Part shown: in pieces, positions 39,967 through 48,403 of the stretch | Position numbering within the stretch: the first letter of the stretch is position 1 | Layout: every line of letters begins with the position of its first letter | Source of the DNA: Rhizobium sp. Root1220 | Lineage (GTDB): Bacteria; Pseudomonadota; Alphaproteobacteria; Rhizobiales; Rhizobiaceae | Assembly (NCBI RefSeq): GCF_001426265.1 | Contig: NZ_LMDG01000012.1 | Coordinates: 248,001-312,000 of the forward strand | Length of the DNA: 64,000 nt | Direction of reading: 5' to 3' | Notes under the pieces: generated by a model | What the model was told of the DNA's origin: nothing | Database searches by the model: none | Seen by the model: the letters and a program-made list of their open reading frames with translations, nothing else | Made by a program: the position numbers and the translations under genes

Positions 39967-40404
39967 TCAAAGCAGACCAAGTTCGGAAAGCTCGCGGCGA
40001 AGATCCGCGGGCATTTCCGCGATGCCCGCCCCAAGACTGTGCAGATCGCGTGGGGCGTCATCCTGCGGATAATAACGCCATCCCTGGAACGGACGCTTGG
40101 GCTGCACCGAGGTTTCGATAACCTCCGGGCCGAGCACCAGATGGCAGCGCGAAATGCCTTCTCCGTCCGTGAAGGTTTGAACATCCAACAGCTTCTGGCG
40201 CGCCTGAACCTGCCCCTTGATCACCCAATAGAGCGAACCGCCGTCCAGCAGTTCCTCGACGCGTTTGGGAACCATTCTTGTCGTGTGTACGGAATGAGGC
40301 TCGAGGCCGGCGGCGATGGCTCGCAGCGAGCGATCGGCCACCCATTCACGAAGGTCGTCGATCGAATCCGCACCGACGCATAGTTTGATGAGATGCAATG
40401 CCAT
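39967..40404 (-). CDS. DUF1489 family protein
   Basis: 145 residues from ATG 40404 (MALHLIKLCVGADSI), the usual start of this alphaproteobacterial family. Conserved parts: RMVPKRVEELLDGGSLYWVIKGQVQARQKLL, and QPKRPFQGWRYYPQDDAPRDL near the end. Function not established; the family is nearly confined to alphaproteobacteria, including non-rhizobial ones. Convergent with the preceding small gene. Confidence 0.9.
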   Translation of the reverse strand: MALHLIKLCVGADSIDDLREWVADRSLRAIAAGLEPHSVHTTRMVPKRVEELLDGGSLYWVIKGQVQARQKLLDVQTFTDGEGISRCHLVLGPEVIETSVQPKRPFQGWRYYPQDDAPRDLHSLGAGIAEMPADLRRELSELGLL

Positions 40405-40452
40405 GCCGCCCGTTGAAATCCTTTTGACAGGCAGCGTCAAGCAACAAGTGCT

Positions 40453-40524
40453 GCATCCACAGCATCCACAGCATCCACAGCATCCACAGCATCCACAGCA
40501 TCCACAGCATCCACAGCATCAACA
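40453..40524 (+). repeat. 9-bp tandem repeat, seven perfect copies plus one imperfect
   Basis: GCATCCACA is repeated head to tail seven times (40453-40515), followed by GCATCAACA (40516-40524). It fills the gap between DUF1489 and sdaA and includes the last codon positions of sdaA, whose stop codon lies at 40519-40521. Each unit matches seven of nine bases of the DnaA box TTATCCACA (ATCCACA). Such arrays mutate by slippage and can serve as a strain marker. Confidence 0.97.
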
Positions 40525-41925
40525 TTCGACGACATTGACGGCTAGGCCACCAGTCGAGGTTTCCTTGTATTTTTCGCTCATGTCGTTGCCGGTCTGGCGC
40601 ATCGTCTCGATGCAGGCGTCGAGCGGCACGAAGTGTCTGCCGTCGCCCTTGATCGCCAGCGATGCCGCCGTGACTGCCTTTACGGCGCCGAGCGCATTGC
40701 GCTCGATGCACGGAACCTGCACCAGGCCTGCAACGGGATCGCAACTCATGCCGAGGTGGTGTTCCAGCGCGATTTCCGCGGCATTTTCGATCTGCTCCGG
40801 CGTGCCGCCCATGACCGCGGCAAGGCCGGCAGCTGCCATCGCGGCAGCGGAACCGACTTCGCCCTGACAGCCAACCTCCGCGCCTGAGATTGATGCATTG
40901 TGCTTGATGATGCCGCCAATGGCTGCGGCGGTCAGCAGGTAGTCGCGAATCCCGTTCTGATCCCAGTCGTCATGAAAATGCTCGTAGTAGCGAATCGTTG
41001 CCGGAATCACGCCTGCAGCTCCGTTCGTCGGCGCAGTGACGACACGTCCGCCGGCAGCATTCTCTTCATTCACGGCCATGGCATAGACGCTCAACCAATC
41101 GTTGGCGAGCAACGGATTGATACGATTGCTGCGCCACTCTTCCTGCAGCTTATCGTGGATCGACCGCGCCCGCCGCCTGACATTGAGCCCGCCTGGCATG
41201 ATGCCATCGACTTTGAGACCTCGCTCAATGCAGGACCGCATTGCCTCCCATATGAGGTCAAGACCTGCATCGAGCTCTTCACGGCTGCGCTGGCTCTCCT
41301 CGTTGGCACGCTTCATCTGGGCGATGGAAAGACCCGAGCGTGCAGCCATGTCGAGCATCTGCTTGGCCGAAGCGAATGGATACGGCACTCGCAGCGAATC
41401 GGATGGCGTCTTCTTCTTCGCGCGCATTTGCTCGAGCTCGGTGTCGGTAACAACAAACCCGCCACCAACGGAATAGTAGACGCGCCTGATGAGCATTCGG
41501 CCGTCCTTGTCAGCGGCGGAAAACGACATGCCGTTGGCATGGCCGGGAAGCGGTTGCTTCTTGTCGAAAACGAGATCGTTCTTCGGCTGAAAGGCGTAGG
41601 CGGAATGGCCGGGCGGCGTGATTCGACCGGTGCGTTCGACCTGGTCGATAAATCCATCCATTTGGTCGGGATCGACGCTGTCGGGCTGTTGGCCCATCAG
41701 GCCGAGGATGACCGCCCTGCCCGTGCCATGGCCGATTCCGGTATGCGCCAGCGAGCCATGCAAACTGACCTTGATCGACGCGACCTGGGCCCCGGAAGAC
41801 GGCCGCGGCCATTCGTTCGAGAGAATCAGGTCAAGAAAGCGGTTTGCCGCTGTCATCGGTCCCATCGTATGCGAACTCGAAGGCCCGACGCCAATTTTGA
41901 ATACGTCGAAAACGGAAAGGAACAT
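40519..41925 (-). CDS. sdaA: L-serine ammonia-lyase (iron-sulfur type)
   Basis: 468 residues, single-chain alpha+beta form. It deaminates L-serine to pyruvate using a [4Fe-4S] cluster. The N-terminal domain begins with [13 protein letters not shown] (SSSHTxGP signature). The C-terminal domain has [25 protein letters not shown] and [19 protein letters not shown], with the cluster cysteines Cys in VGCQGE, MSCDP and VPCIER. The gene ends inside a 9-bp tandem repeat. No regulatory gene adjoins it. Confidence 0.97.
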   Translation of the reverse strand: MFLSVFDVFKIGVGPSSSHTMGPMTAANRFLDLILSNEWPRPSSGAQVASIKVSLHGSLAHTGIGHGTGRAVILGLMGQQPDSVDPDQMDGFIDQVERTGRITPPGHSAYAFQPKNDLVFDKKQPLPGHANGMSFSAADKDGRMLIRRVYYSVGGGFVVTDTELEQMRAKKKTPSDSLRVPYPFASAKQMLDMAARSGLSIAQMKRANEESQRSREELDAGLDLIWEAMRSCIERGLKVDGIMPGGLNVRRRARSIHDKLQEEWRSNRINPLLANDWLSVYAMAVNEENAAGGRVVTAPTNGAAGVIPATIRYYEHFHDDWDQNGIRDYLLTAAAIGGIIKHNASISGAEVGCQGEVGSAAAMAAAGLAAVMGGTPEQIENAAEIALEHHLGMSCDPVAGLVQVPCIERNALGAVKAVTAASLAIKGDGRHFVPLDACIETMRQTGNDMSEKYKETSTGGLAVNVVEC

Positions 41926-42110
41926 GACTGCGTCCTGTAAAGTTGCTGATCGAAGCTACGCCAACGGCCACCGCGATCCTCGCGATGGACCGACATAGCA
42001 TTTCACGCGTGCGACATCAGTAAAAACGGAGCGCGCCACCTTCCCAATCATTGCAGCACAAGCTCGCATCTGTAGAGTGGCCTCCAAGCGAAGGGACCTG
42101 AATCAATATA

Positions 42111-42878
42111 ATGATGACAACAGCGGATTACATTGCACTGGTTTTTTTTGCGGCGATTTGGTTCGGCTATTCGCGCCTGTTGCAAGGCTCAAGCTTCTTC
42201 GGGCGCACCAGCCTTACCCACGCCATGCGCGAGCGCCGGCGCGAGTGGATATACAACTCCTTGCGACGCGATCTGAAGATGATCGACACTCAGATCATGG
42301 CCGGTCTGCAGAATGGTACTGCCTTCTTCGCATCGACATCCATCTTCGCGATCGGCAGCTGCTTTGCTCTACTCGGTGCGACCGAGAAGGTGGGTGCGGT
42401 CTTCGCCGACCTGCCCTTTGTCTTTCACAGCGGACAAGCCGCCTTCGAGATGAAAGTCGGTGGCCTGGCGGTGCTGTTCGGCTATGCGTTCTTCAAGTTC
42501 GGCTGGTCCTACCGGCTGTTCAACTACTGCACCATCCTCTTCGGTGCGATCCCGATGATGCGCGACACCGAGCAAGACATCATTGCCGCAGAACGCGCCG
42601 CAGAGCGTGTCATCCGCATGAACATCATAGCCGCCGGCCATTTCAACGAAGGCCTGCGTGCCATTTTCCTGTCGATCGGCTATCTCGGCTGGTTCATCAA
42701 TCCCTACGTCTTCATGCTGACGACGACGATTGTCATCGTCGTTCTGACGAGACGACAGTTCTTTTCGGAAGCACGTCTGGCGATCATGGACGTCCACCCG
42801 CCATCAAATCTCCACCTTTCTCCTGTTCCCCGCGACAGACCGTCGGATGGCGGCAACGATTCATCTGGGGAACTGTGA
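42111..42878 (+). CDS. DUF599 membrane protein
   Basis: 255 residues with about four hydrophobic helices (IALVFFAAIWFGYSR at the N-terminus; TSIFAIGSCFALLGATE; VLFGYAFFKFGWSYRLFNYCTILFG; AIFLSIGYLGWFINPYVFMLTTTIVIVVL) and the family core REWIYNSLRRDLKMIDTQIMAGLQNG. DUF599 is common in proteobacteria with no known function. Its TGA directly precedes the ATG of the next gene. Confidence 0.9.
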   Translation: MMTTADYIALVFFAAIWFGYSRLLQGSSFFGRTSLTHAMRERRREWIYNSLRRDLKMIDTQIMAGLQNGTAFFASTSIFAIGSCFALLGATEKVGAVFADLPFVFHSGQAAFEMKVGGLAVLFGYAFFKFGWSYRLFNYCTILFGAIPMMRDTEQDIIAAERAAERVIRMNIIAAGHFNEGLRAIFLSIGYLGWFINPYVFMLTTTIVIVVLTRRQFFSEARLAIMDVHPPSNLHLSPVPRDRPSDGGNDSSGEL

Positions 42879-43868
42879 ATGACCCTTCCGGCGACGGAAA
42901 CCGCGGCGAGCGCCAAGCTCCCTCGCATCGGCTTGCTCGACACGGCGCGCGGTGTAGCACTGCTTGCAATGGCGACGTACCATTTCACCTGGGATATGGA
43001 ATTCATGGGCTTTCTCGCCCCGGGAACGGCTGAAACCGGTTGGCTCAAACTCTACGCGCGTGCCATCGCCTCGACGTTCCTGTTCATTGTCGGCATCAGT
43101 CTGGTTTTGGCCAACAAGCCGCAGATCCGCTGGCAATCCGTCTGGAAGCGGTTCGCGATGATCGCCGCTGCCGCCGCATTGATCTCGCTCGCGACGCGCT
43201 TTGCTTTCCCCAGCGAATGGATATTCTTCGGCATCCTGCATTGCATTGCGGTGGCCAGCCTGCTGGGATTGGTTTTTCTGCGCCTGCCCCTGTCCGTGAC
43301 AATCCTTGCGACAGCGCTGCTCATGGCGGCCTGGATCGTCGATACCTGGCTGGCACCTAACCTCCTGCGCTCGGCAATCTTTGATCCCCGCTACCTTGCC
43401 TGGATCGGCCTTGCGGAAAGGGCGCCGCGGTCAAACGACTTCGTACCACTGTTTCCGTGGGCGTTGCCTTTCCTGTTTGGACTGACGACGGCTTTGATCG
43501 CCATGAGGACCAGCGTCCCACAGACGCTTGCCGCCTACGGGACCGGCGGCTCCGGTCTCCTGGCAAGAATCGGCCGCCACAGCCTTGCCTTCTACCTTAT
43601 CCATCAACCGATCCTGCTTGGAATTGCCTTCTGCCTGTCGGTCATCGTGCCGCCTGCAAGGCCCGATCCGGTCGAAACCTATCTCAGGCAGTGCAATGCC
43701 TCCTGCGCGATGCAGGAAGGCGAAGCCTTGTGCCACAACTTCTGCCAGTGCACACTCGAAAAGCTTCAGGCGCAGAACCTCTTCACCGCGTTTCAGTCCG
43801 GGGCGGTCAAGGTGGATGATGATAGGGTACTGGCACTGGCAAGCGAGTGCAGCGCCGGGCCGCAATAG
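42879..43868 (+). CDS. DUF1624 / heparan-alpha-glucosaminide N-acetyltransferase-like membrane protein
   Basis: 329 residues, with about seven membrane helices. The N-terminus (GLLDTARGVALLAMATYHFTWDMEFMGFL) and later ARIGRHSLAFYLIHQPILLGIA match the acyltransferase-3-like DUF1624 family, which may transfer acyl groups to periplasmic substrates. The C-terminus is an unusual Cys-rich cytoplasmic or periplasmic tail: CNASC, then LCHNFCQCTLEKL. It starts directly after the DUF599 stop (TGAATG), so the two are co-translated. Confidence 0.87.
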   Translation: MTLPATETAASAKLPRIGLLDTARGVALLAMATYHFTWDMEFMGFLAPGTAETGWLKLYARAIASTFLFIVGISLVLANKPQIRWQSVWKRFAMIAAAAALISLATRFAFPSEWIFFGILHCIAVASLLGLVFLRLPLSVTILATALLMAAWIVDTWLAPNLLRSAIFDPRYLAWIGLAERAPRSNDFVPLFPWALPFLFGLTTALIAMRTSVPQTLAAYGTGGSGLLARIGRHSLAFYLIHQPILLGIAFCLSVIVPPARPDPVETYLRQCNASCAMQEGEALCHNFCQCTLEKLQAQNLFTAFQSGAVKVDDDRVLALASECSAGPQ

Positions 43869-43869
43869 G

Positions 43870-44262
43870 CTAGGTGCCGACGCCGATTTCTGCGAGGCGA
43901 CCAAGGCAGGCTTCTTCGATATTGTCGAGTTCCGTGAGGGTGTCGTCGATATCCTTGCGCTTCTGGCGCAGTTCGTCCCGCTTCTGGTCGACGCGTGACA
44001 TGAGGAGCTTGAGCTGCCCGAGTTCGCCCGGCGGCTCCTTGTAGACCTGAATGATTTCGCGGATCTCGGCGATGGTGAAGCCGATACGCCGCCCGCGGAG
44101 GATTTCTTGTATGAGACGTCTATCTGCCGGCCGGAAAAGGCGCGTACGTCCTCGCCGCTCAGGCTGTATCAAACCCTCGTCTTCATAGAACCTGAGTGTG
44201 CGCGTCGACACTCCGAATTCTCGCGTCAACTCGGTTATGCTATAGTATTTGCTAACAGGCAT
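43870..44262 (-). CDS. MerR family transcriptional regulator
   Basis: 130 residues. Winged-helix MerR domain at the N-terminus: YYSITELTREFGVSTRTLRFYEDEGLIQPER, then FRPADRRLIQEILRGRRIGFTIAEI. The C-terminal half is a coiled coil (about 85-120) with no metal-site cysteines except Cys119 (EEACLGR), so it is not a metal sensor of the usual type. From memory, similar proteins control branched-chain amino acid or fatty acid degradation (LiuR-like), but no such genes are adjacent. A near-perfect palindrome lies 31 nt before its start. Confidence 0.92.
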   Translation of the reverse strand: MPVSKYYSITELTREFGVSTRTLRFYEDEGLIQPERRGRTRLFRPADRRLIQEILRGRRIGFTIAEIREIIQVYKEPPGELGQLKLLMSRVDQKRDELRQKRKDIDDTLTELDNIEEACLGRLAEIGVGT

Positions 44263-44292
44263 GGGCTCCCCACTATTGAGGAAAACATAATA

Positions 44293-44314
44293 TTGACTTT
44301 TACGTAATAGTCAA
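44293..44314. promoter_or_regulatory. Palindromic operator-like site upstream of the MerR gene
   Basis: TTGACTTTTACGTAATAGTCAA, 10 of 11 half-site pairs match (the one mismatch is T/T flanking the TTACGTAA core). It begins 31 nt upstream of the MerR ATG and is the only palindrome in this gap, which fits an autoregulatory operator. The TTGAC half resembles a -35 element, so binding would overlap the promoter. Confidence 0.6.
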
Positions 44315-44338
44315 TTTAAGCGCGTCGTTACCAGCCGG

Positions 44339-45751
44339 CTAAATTCCGAACCACCATGTGGCGATGCCAAGAAAGGCAAAGAAGCCGGTACAATCTGTCA
44401 CGGTCGTCACGAAGACCGAGGATGCGATCGCCGGGTCGGCGCCCATCTTGTGCAGCAGCAAAGGCAGCAGGATTCCGGCTAGCGCGGCGGCAAACAGGTT
44501 GATCACCATCGCGGCACCGATCACGAAGCCGAGTTGGTAGTCGTGGAACCAGGTTGCCGCGATCGCCCCCATGATCACCGAGAAAACAGTGCCGTTGGCA
44601 ACGCCTACGGCTGCTTCCCTTCGAATGATGCGCCCGGCGTTGTAGATGTCGAGATCCCCGGTCGCCAAAGCACGCACGGTGACTGTCATTGTCTGCGTGC
44701 CGGCATTGCCTCCCATGGATGCGACGACCGGCATCAGCACCGCCAGAGCAATCATCTTCTCGATCGATTCGTCGAACAGCCCGATCACGCTTGCCGATAG
44801 CAGTGCCGTTCCAAGATTGATCAGAAGCCACAGGAAGCGCGAGCGCACGGTTGATGCCACGTTGTCGGATAGCTCTTCGTCACCGACGCCGCCGAGGCGC
44901 TTGATATCCTCGTCGGCCTCCTCGTGGATGACGTCAACGACATCATCGATGGTGAGCACGCCCACCAGCCTTTCGTTCTCATCGACGACTGCTGCAGAGA
45001 GAAGGTCGTACTGCTCGAAAAGCTGGGCAGCCTCTTCCTGGTCCATCTCTGCGGGAATCGGATGGTTCGTCGCGCGCATGATGGTTTCGATCTTGGTTTG
45101 CCGCTTGCTACGCAGCAACTTGTCGAGATCGACAGCGCCGAGCAGCTTGAACGTCGGATCGATGACGAAGATCTGTGAAAACGAATAAGGCAGGTTCTCC
45201 TCGTCGCGCATATAGTCGATCGTTTGCCCGATCGTCCAGAACGGCGGAACGGCGACGAATTCGGTTTGCATGCGGCGCCCGGCCGAACTTTCCGGGTAAT
45301 CGAGGGCTCGCCGCAGGCGCACGCGCTCAGTGAACGGAAGCTGAGCGAGGATTTCTTCCCGATCCTCCTTGTCGAGGTCTTCGAGAATGTAGACCGCGTC
45401 GTCCGAATCAAGTTCGCCGATCGCCGCCGCGATCTGCTCGTTCGGCATCTGATCGACGATCTCGCGCCGGATCGCCTCATCGACTTCCGTCAGGGCGGTC
45501 ATGTCGAATTCGTCGCCAAGCAGTCGCACGAGCGCCAGGCGCTGATCCGGCTGTATGGCTTCGAGAAGGTCGCCTAGTTCCGATTCATGCAGGCGAACGA
45601 CGTGCTGGCGGAGAAAGATCGTATCGCGGGCGGCGACCGCAGCACCCACCAGTGCGAGGAAATCGCTCCGAACGTTGCCGTTCTCGTCATAGATGTCGGC
45701 ATCGTCGCCGGCGGGCCGTGCGCTGACGAGCTCTTCTGCGTCGTTCGTCAT
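44339..45751 (-). CDS. mgtE: Magnesium transporter MgtE
   Basis: 470 residues from ATG 45751 (GGGGGCGG upstream; a TTG at 45778 is rejected). N domain of MgtE repeats (LHESELGDLLEAIQPDQRLALVRLLGDE), two CBS domains (PYSFSQIFVIDPTFKLLGAVDLDKLL; YDLLSAAVVDENERLVGVLTIDDVVDVI), a plug helix and five membrane helices with the conserved GGNAGTQTMTVTVRAL and the ADPAIASSVFVTTVTD segment lining the Mg pore. Mg2+ binding between the CBS and N domains closes the channel. No M-box leader was recognised. Confidence 0.96.
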   Translation of the reverse strand: MTNDAEELVSARPAGDDADIYDENGNVRSDFLALVGAAVAARDTIFLRQHVVRLHESELGDLLEAIQPDQRLALVRLLGDEFDMTALTEVDEAIRREIVDQMPNEQIAAAIGELDSDDAVYILEDLDKEDREEILAQLPFTERVRLRRALDYPESSAGRRMQTEFVAVPPFWTIGQTIDYMRDEENLPYSFSQIFVIDPTFKLLGAVDLDKLLRSKRQTKIETIMRATNHPIPAEMDQEEAAQLFEQYDLLSAAVVDENERLVGVLTIDDVVDVIHEEADEDIKRLGGVGDEELSDNVASTVRSRFLWLLINLGTALLSASVIGLFDESIEKMIALAVLMPVVASMGGNAGTQTMTVTVRALATGDLDIYNAGRIIRREAAVGVANGTVFSVIMGAIAATWFHDYQLGFVIGAAMVINLFAAALAGILLPLLLHKMGADPAIASSVFVTTVTDCTGFFAFLGIATWWFGI

Positions 45752-45920
45752 CGTTTGCCGCCCCCGTATGTGGTTCAAAGTTCAACGACTTTAAGCGCTG
45801 AAATACCGTTTTGTGCTAGCCGAAAGCTTGAAGCCCGTCCAGCAGCAAACACGTCCCTGGGATGACAATGCGCGCGCCCACCGATAGTTTCGATACAACC
45901 CAAATCAGGAAGCCCGGATC

Positions 45921-46415
45921 GTGGCAGTACGCCCTATTTTGCAGTTCCCCCACGCCGCTCTAAGAACACCTTGCGACCGCGTCGAGAGTTTCGGTGCGGA
46001 CCTCAATGCACTTGCCACCGATCTGCTGGATACGATGCGTGCCGCACCCGGCGTGGGCATCACCGCCGCTCATATCGGCATCCTCAAGCGCCTTGTGGTG
46101 ATCGAACTCGATCGCGACGAGGGTGCGCGATTCTACGTCAACCCGCAGATCGTGTCGTCGTCGGATCAGACAATCCGGCATGTGGAGGGAAGCGTTTCGA
46201 TGCCCGGCGTGACCGATGAGGTCGCGCGCCCTGCTTCAATTCTTGTTCGCTATCAGGATCTGACCGGTGAGATCCACGAAGACACGGCAGACGGATTTTC
46301 AGCCGTTTGTATTCAGCACGAGATTGACCAACTCGACGGGATATTCTGGCTGCAACGCCTTTCAAAGCTCAGACGCGACCGGCTCGTCAAAAAGTGGGAA
46401 AAGATGCGTGGCTGA
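45921..46415 (+). CDS. Peptide deformylase homologue with lost metal ligands
   Basis: 164 residues, GTG start with AGGAAG 10 nt upstream. The deformylase fold is clear, but active-site motifs are changed: motif 1 GVGITAAHIG (44-53; normally GxGLAAxQxG, Gln to His51), motif 2 EGSVS (89-93; normally EGCLS, metal-binding Cys to Ser91), motif 3 QHEIDQLDG (132-140; normally HExDH, second metal-binding His to Gln137). Two of three metal ligands are therefore gone, while His133 and Glu134 remain. It is likely not a deformylase; it may bind ribosomes or peptides. Divergent from mgtE. Confidence 0.9.
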   Translation: MAVRPILQFPHAALRTPCDRVESFGADLNALATDLLDTMRAAPGVGITAAHIGILKRLVVIELDRDEGARFYVNPQIVSSSDQTIRHVEGSVSMPGVTDEVARPASILVRYQDLTGEIHEDTADGFSAVCIQHEIDQLDGIFWLQRLSKLRRDRLVKKWEKMRG

Positions 46416-46745
46416 ACGTTTCGCACATCCGGCGAACCCACGGGGAGCCAATCCCCTCAAAAACAAGCGGCTAGACGGCGCTCACGTCGCATGGGCGATG
46501 CCAGGACGCGCACAATAAAGCACGCATTGATTGCATGTATGTCATCTCGTCTCCGTTTGAGATTAATTGCATCGCGCTGCATCACGGATATTCACATCAG
46601 GTCGCGAGTCCGTGATTTTATTTGAACATTTGTGGATTGAGGAGCATGGCAATACCCACATTCCTGCCGCAATTCAAGCGCGAACTTGCTTTCGCCGAGG
46701 GTTTGATATGTTGCAATTTGCAACGAAGGATTGAGGAGTGTCCGC
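46416..46745 (+). promoter_or_regulatory. Intergenic region with a palindrome and duplicated leader
   Basis: About 330 bases without a supported gene. GTTGCAATTTGCAAC at 46710-46724 is a perfect 7+1+7 palindrome 21 nt before the ATG at 46746, operator-like or able to form a stem. GGATTGAGGAG occurs twice (near 46634 and 46728), the second serving as ribosome site of the next gene; the first precedes another ATG at 46646. Confidence 0.5.
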
Positions 46746-47117
46746 ATGCGCATGAGATTTCTTGCTGCCGTTTCCGTTTTTGCACTCGGCCTGGCAGGGG
46801 CGGCTTCCGCCCAGACGCAGTATTCCAACGACTATTCCAATGACAGTGACGGCTTCGCTCCTGTCCAGATGTCACCGCATAAGCCGCTGCACTATGCAAA
46901 CCGAAAGGCTCCGGAGTACTCGTCCGACTACACCAACGACAGTGACGGATTCGCTCCAACCCACATGAGTTCTTCTGTCGACAAAATGACGACAGCTAGC
47001 ATCAGGCCGCTGCCAGCCTGTGATGCCGCTGGCCCGGCAAACTCCAAGATCCGCACCCGCGGCGGTGACGGCGGCGCTTCGCACACCGATGCATGCCGGG
47101 ATGTCGGAGACAAATAG
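46746..47117 (+). CDS. Small secreted protein with a duplicated NDSDGFAP motif
   Basis: 123 residues from ATG 46746; GAGGAG ends 9 nt upstream. Signal peptide about 1-21 (FLAAVSVFALGLAGAASAQ). The mature protein carries two near-copies of the same motif, YSNDYSNDSDGFAPVQM (residues about 24-40) and YSSDYTNDSDGFAPTHM (about 54-70), then a Ser/Thr/Gly-rich tail with two Cys (LPACDAA, DACRDV). The acidic Asn/Asp repeats could bind calcium but no canonical EF-hand or RTX nonapeptide is present. Function unknown. Strong terminator follows. Confidence 0.82.
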   Translation: MRMRFLAAVSVFALGLAGAASAQTQYSNDYSNDSDGFAPVQMSPHKPLHYANRKAPEYSSDYTNDSDGFAPTHMSSSVDKMTTASIRPLPACDAAGPANSKIRTRGGDGGASHTDACRDVGDK

Positions 47118-47129
47118 CGGGTGCCCCTC

Positions 47130-47157
47130 GGGGCCGGTGATCCGGCCCCAGTCTTTT
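47130..47157 (+). terminator. Intrinsic terminator of the small secreted-protein gene
   Basis: GGGGCCGG (47130-47137) pairs perfectly with CCGGCCCC (47142-47149) with a TGAT loop, then AGTCTTTTC. It lies 13 nt after the stop. Confidence 0.8.
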
Positions 47158-47178
47158 CAGGCTGATAAACCGAGGGTA

Positions 47179-47892
47179 TCAACGCTCGGCAATCGTCGCA
47201 CCGAAGACGGACTCGAAAGACTGCCTTAGCCGGACATCGACCTCGGCCATCATCACCGGCAATCCGAGATCAACAAGGCTGGTCACGCCATAGGCTGAGA
47301 TTCCACAGGGCACGATACCGCTGAAATGATCGAGATTGGGGTCGACATTCAGTGAGAGCCCGTGGAATGTGACCCACTTCCTCAATCGGATGCCGAGCGC
47401 GGCGATCTTGTCTTCAGCCATGGTGCCGTCCGGCAACGGTGGCTTCTCCGGCCTTTGCACCCAAACGCCGACGCGATCTTCGCGCCGCTCACCGCGGACG
47501 TTCATCGAGGCGAGCGTGCGAATGACCACATCCTCAAGTGCGGCCACGAACGCTCGCACGTCCTGTCGCCGGCGTTTCAGGTCAAGCATCACATATGCAA
47601 CGCGCTGGCCCGGCCCATGGTAGGTGTATTCACCGCCTCTCCCCGTGGCGAAGACTGGGAAGCGGTTGGGCTGGACAAGGTCCTTTTCATCGGCGCTGGT
47701 CCCAGCCGTATAAAGCGGCGGATGCTCCACCAGCCAGACGAGTTCATCGGCGCCGTCCGCAATTGCTGCCGCCTCCAGCTCCATCGTCTCCACAGCCGTT
47801 TCGTAAGCCACAAGACCGTCGGCGATGCGCCAGCGGACGGGTGGCGAGCCCTGAGCCGGTCTCATGGAAAGTTCTATATCTGTGCGTAGCAT
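47179..47892 (-). CDS. lipB: Lipoyl(octanoyl) transferase
   Basis: 237 residues from ATG 47892. It moves octanoyl from acyl carrier protein to lipoyl domains. Motifs: [30 protein letters not shown] (substrate groove), and VGVWVQRPE. The catalytic Lys is in [20 protein letters not shown] and the acyl-thioester Cys in [15 protein letters not shown]. Complete. No adjacent lipA. Convergent with the secreted-protein gene's terminator. Confidence 0.97.
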   Translation of the reverse strand: MLRTDIELSMRPAQGSPPVRWRIADGLVAYETAVETMELEAAAIADGADELVWLVEHPPLYTAGTSADEKDLVQPNRFPVFATGRGGEYTYHGPGQRVAYVMLDLKRRRQDVRAFVAALEDVVIRTLASMNVRGERREDRVGVWVQRPEKPPLPDGTMAEDKIAALGIRLRKWVTFHGLSLNVDPNLDHFSGIVPCGISAYGVTSLVDLGLPVMMAEVDVRLRQSFESVFGATIAER

Positions 47893-48075
47893 GGCTATTC
47901 CTAGCGGCCGATCCCAACTTCCAGGACAATGGCCGAGACCGCCTATATGGCTCCGTTTGGCAGCCAATTCAAACGCTGTGGGATCTTTTAAAAAAATCTG
48001 TCATATCACCCTTGTGTACCCCAAATGCTTTTGCTACATGCTGCCCCGCCGGCACAAATCGGCACCTACCACGAT

Positions 48076-48160
48076 GCGGTCGTGGCGGAATTGGTAGACG
48101 CGCAGCGTTGAGGTCGCTGTGGGGCAACCCGTGGAAGTTCGAGTCTTCTCGACCGCACCA
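48076..48160 (+). tRNA. tRNA-Leu (anticodon GAG)
   Basis: 85 nt class II tRNA. GCGGTCG at 48076-48082 pairs with CGACCGC (48150-48156), discriminator A and CCA follow. The anticodon loop TTGAGGT at 48108-48114 gives GAG at 48110-48112. The long variable arm TGGGGCAACCCGTGG is present. It decodes CUC and CUU leucine codons. It sits immediately before the TTT transporter locus, but no direct repeat of its 3' end was seen. Confidence 0.96.
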
Positions 48161-48403
48161 TTTAAGTTCAAAACTGCGAACCTCAGTCGCATTGTTTGGA
48201 ACTACTTCAAGGGCGCTGCATCTGCTATCTTGAAAGCCGCTCGGCGGAGTGGCACTCGTCTATGTCAGGGAAAGCCGCCGAGAAACTGATTTTTCAGGCA
48301 AACTCATCCCGATGTTAGACGACTGGTGCCAGCCAGAAGAGGCACTCGCTACTATCCGAGCTGCCAACAACATGTCGTCAACGGCCAGCCCAGGATTATC
48401 GAA

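Noticed and set aside
40453..40524. 9-bp array read as a CRISPR or replication origin
   Set aside because: No spacers between units, so not CRISPR. The DnaA-like core lacks the leading TT, no AT-rich unwinding element or dnaA/rep gene is near, so not an origin.
48076..48160. tRNA-Leu as an integration site for the tct locus
   Set aside because: No repeat of the tRNA 3' end and no integrase were seen within the window.
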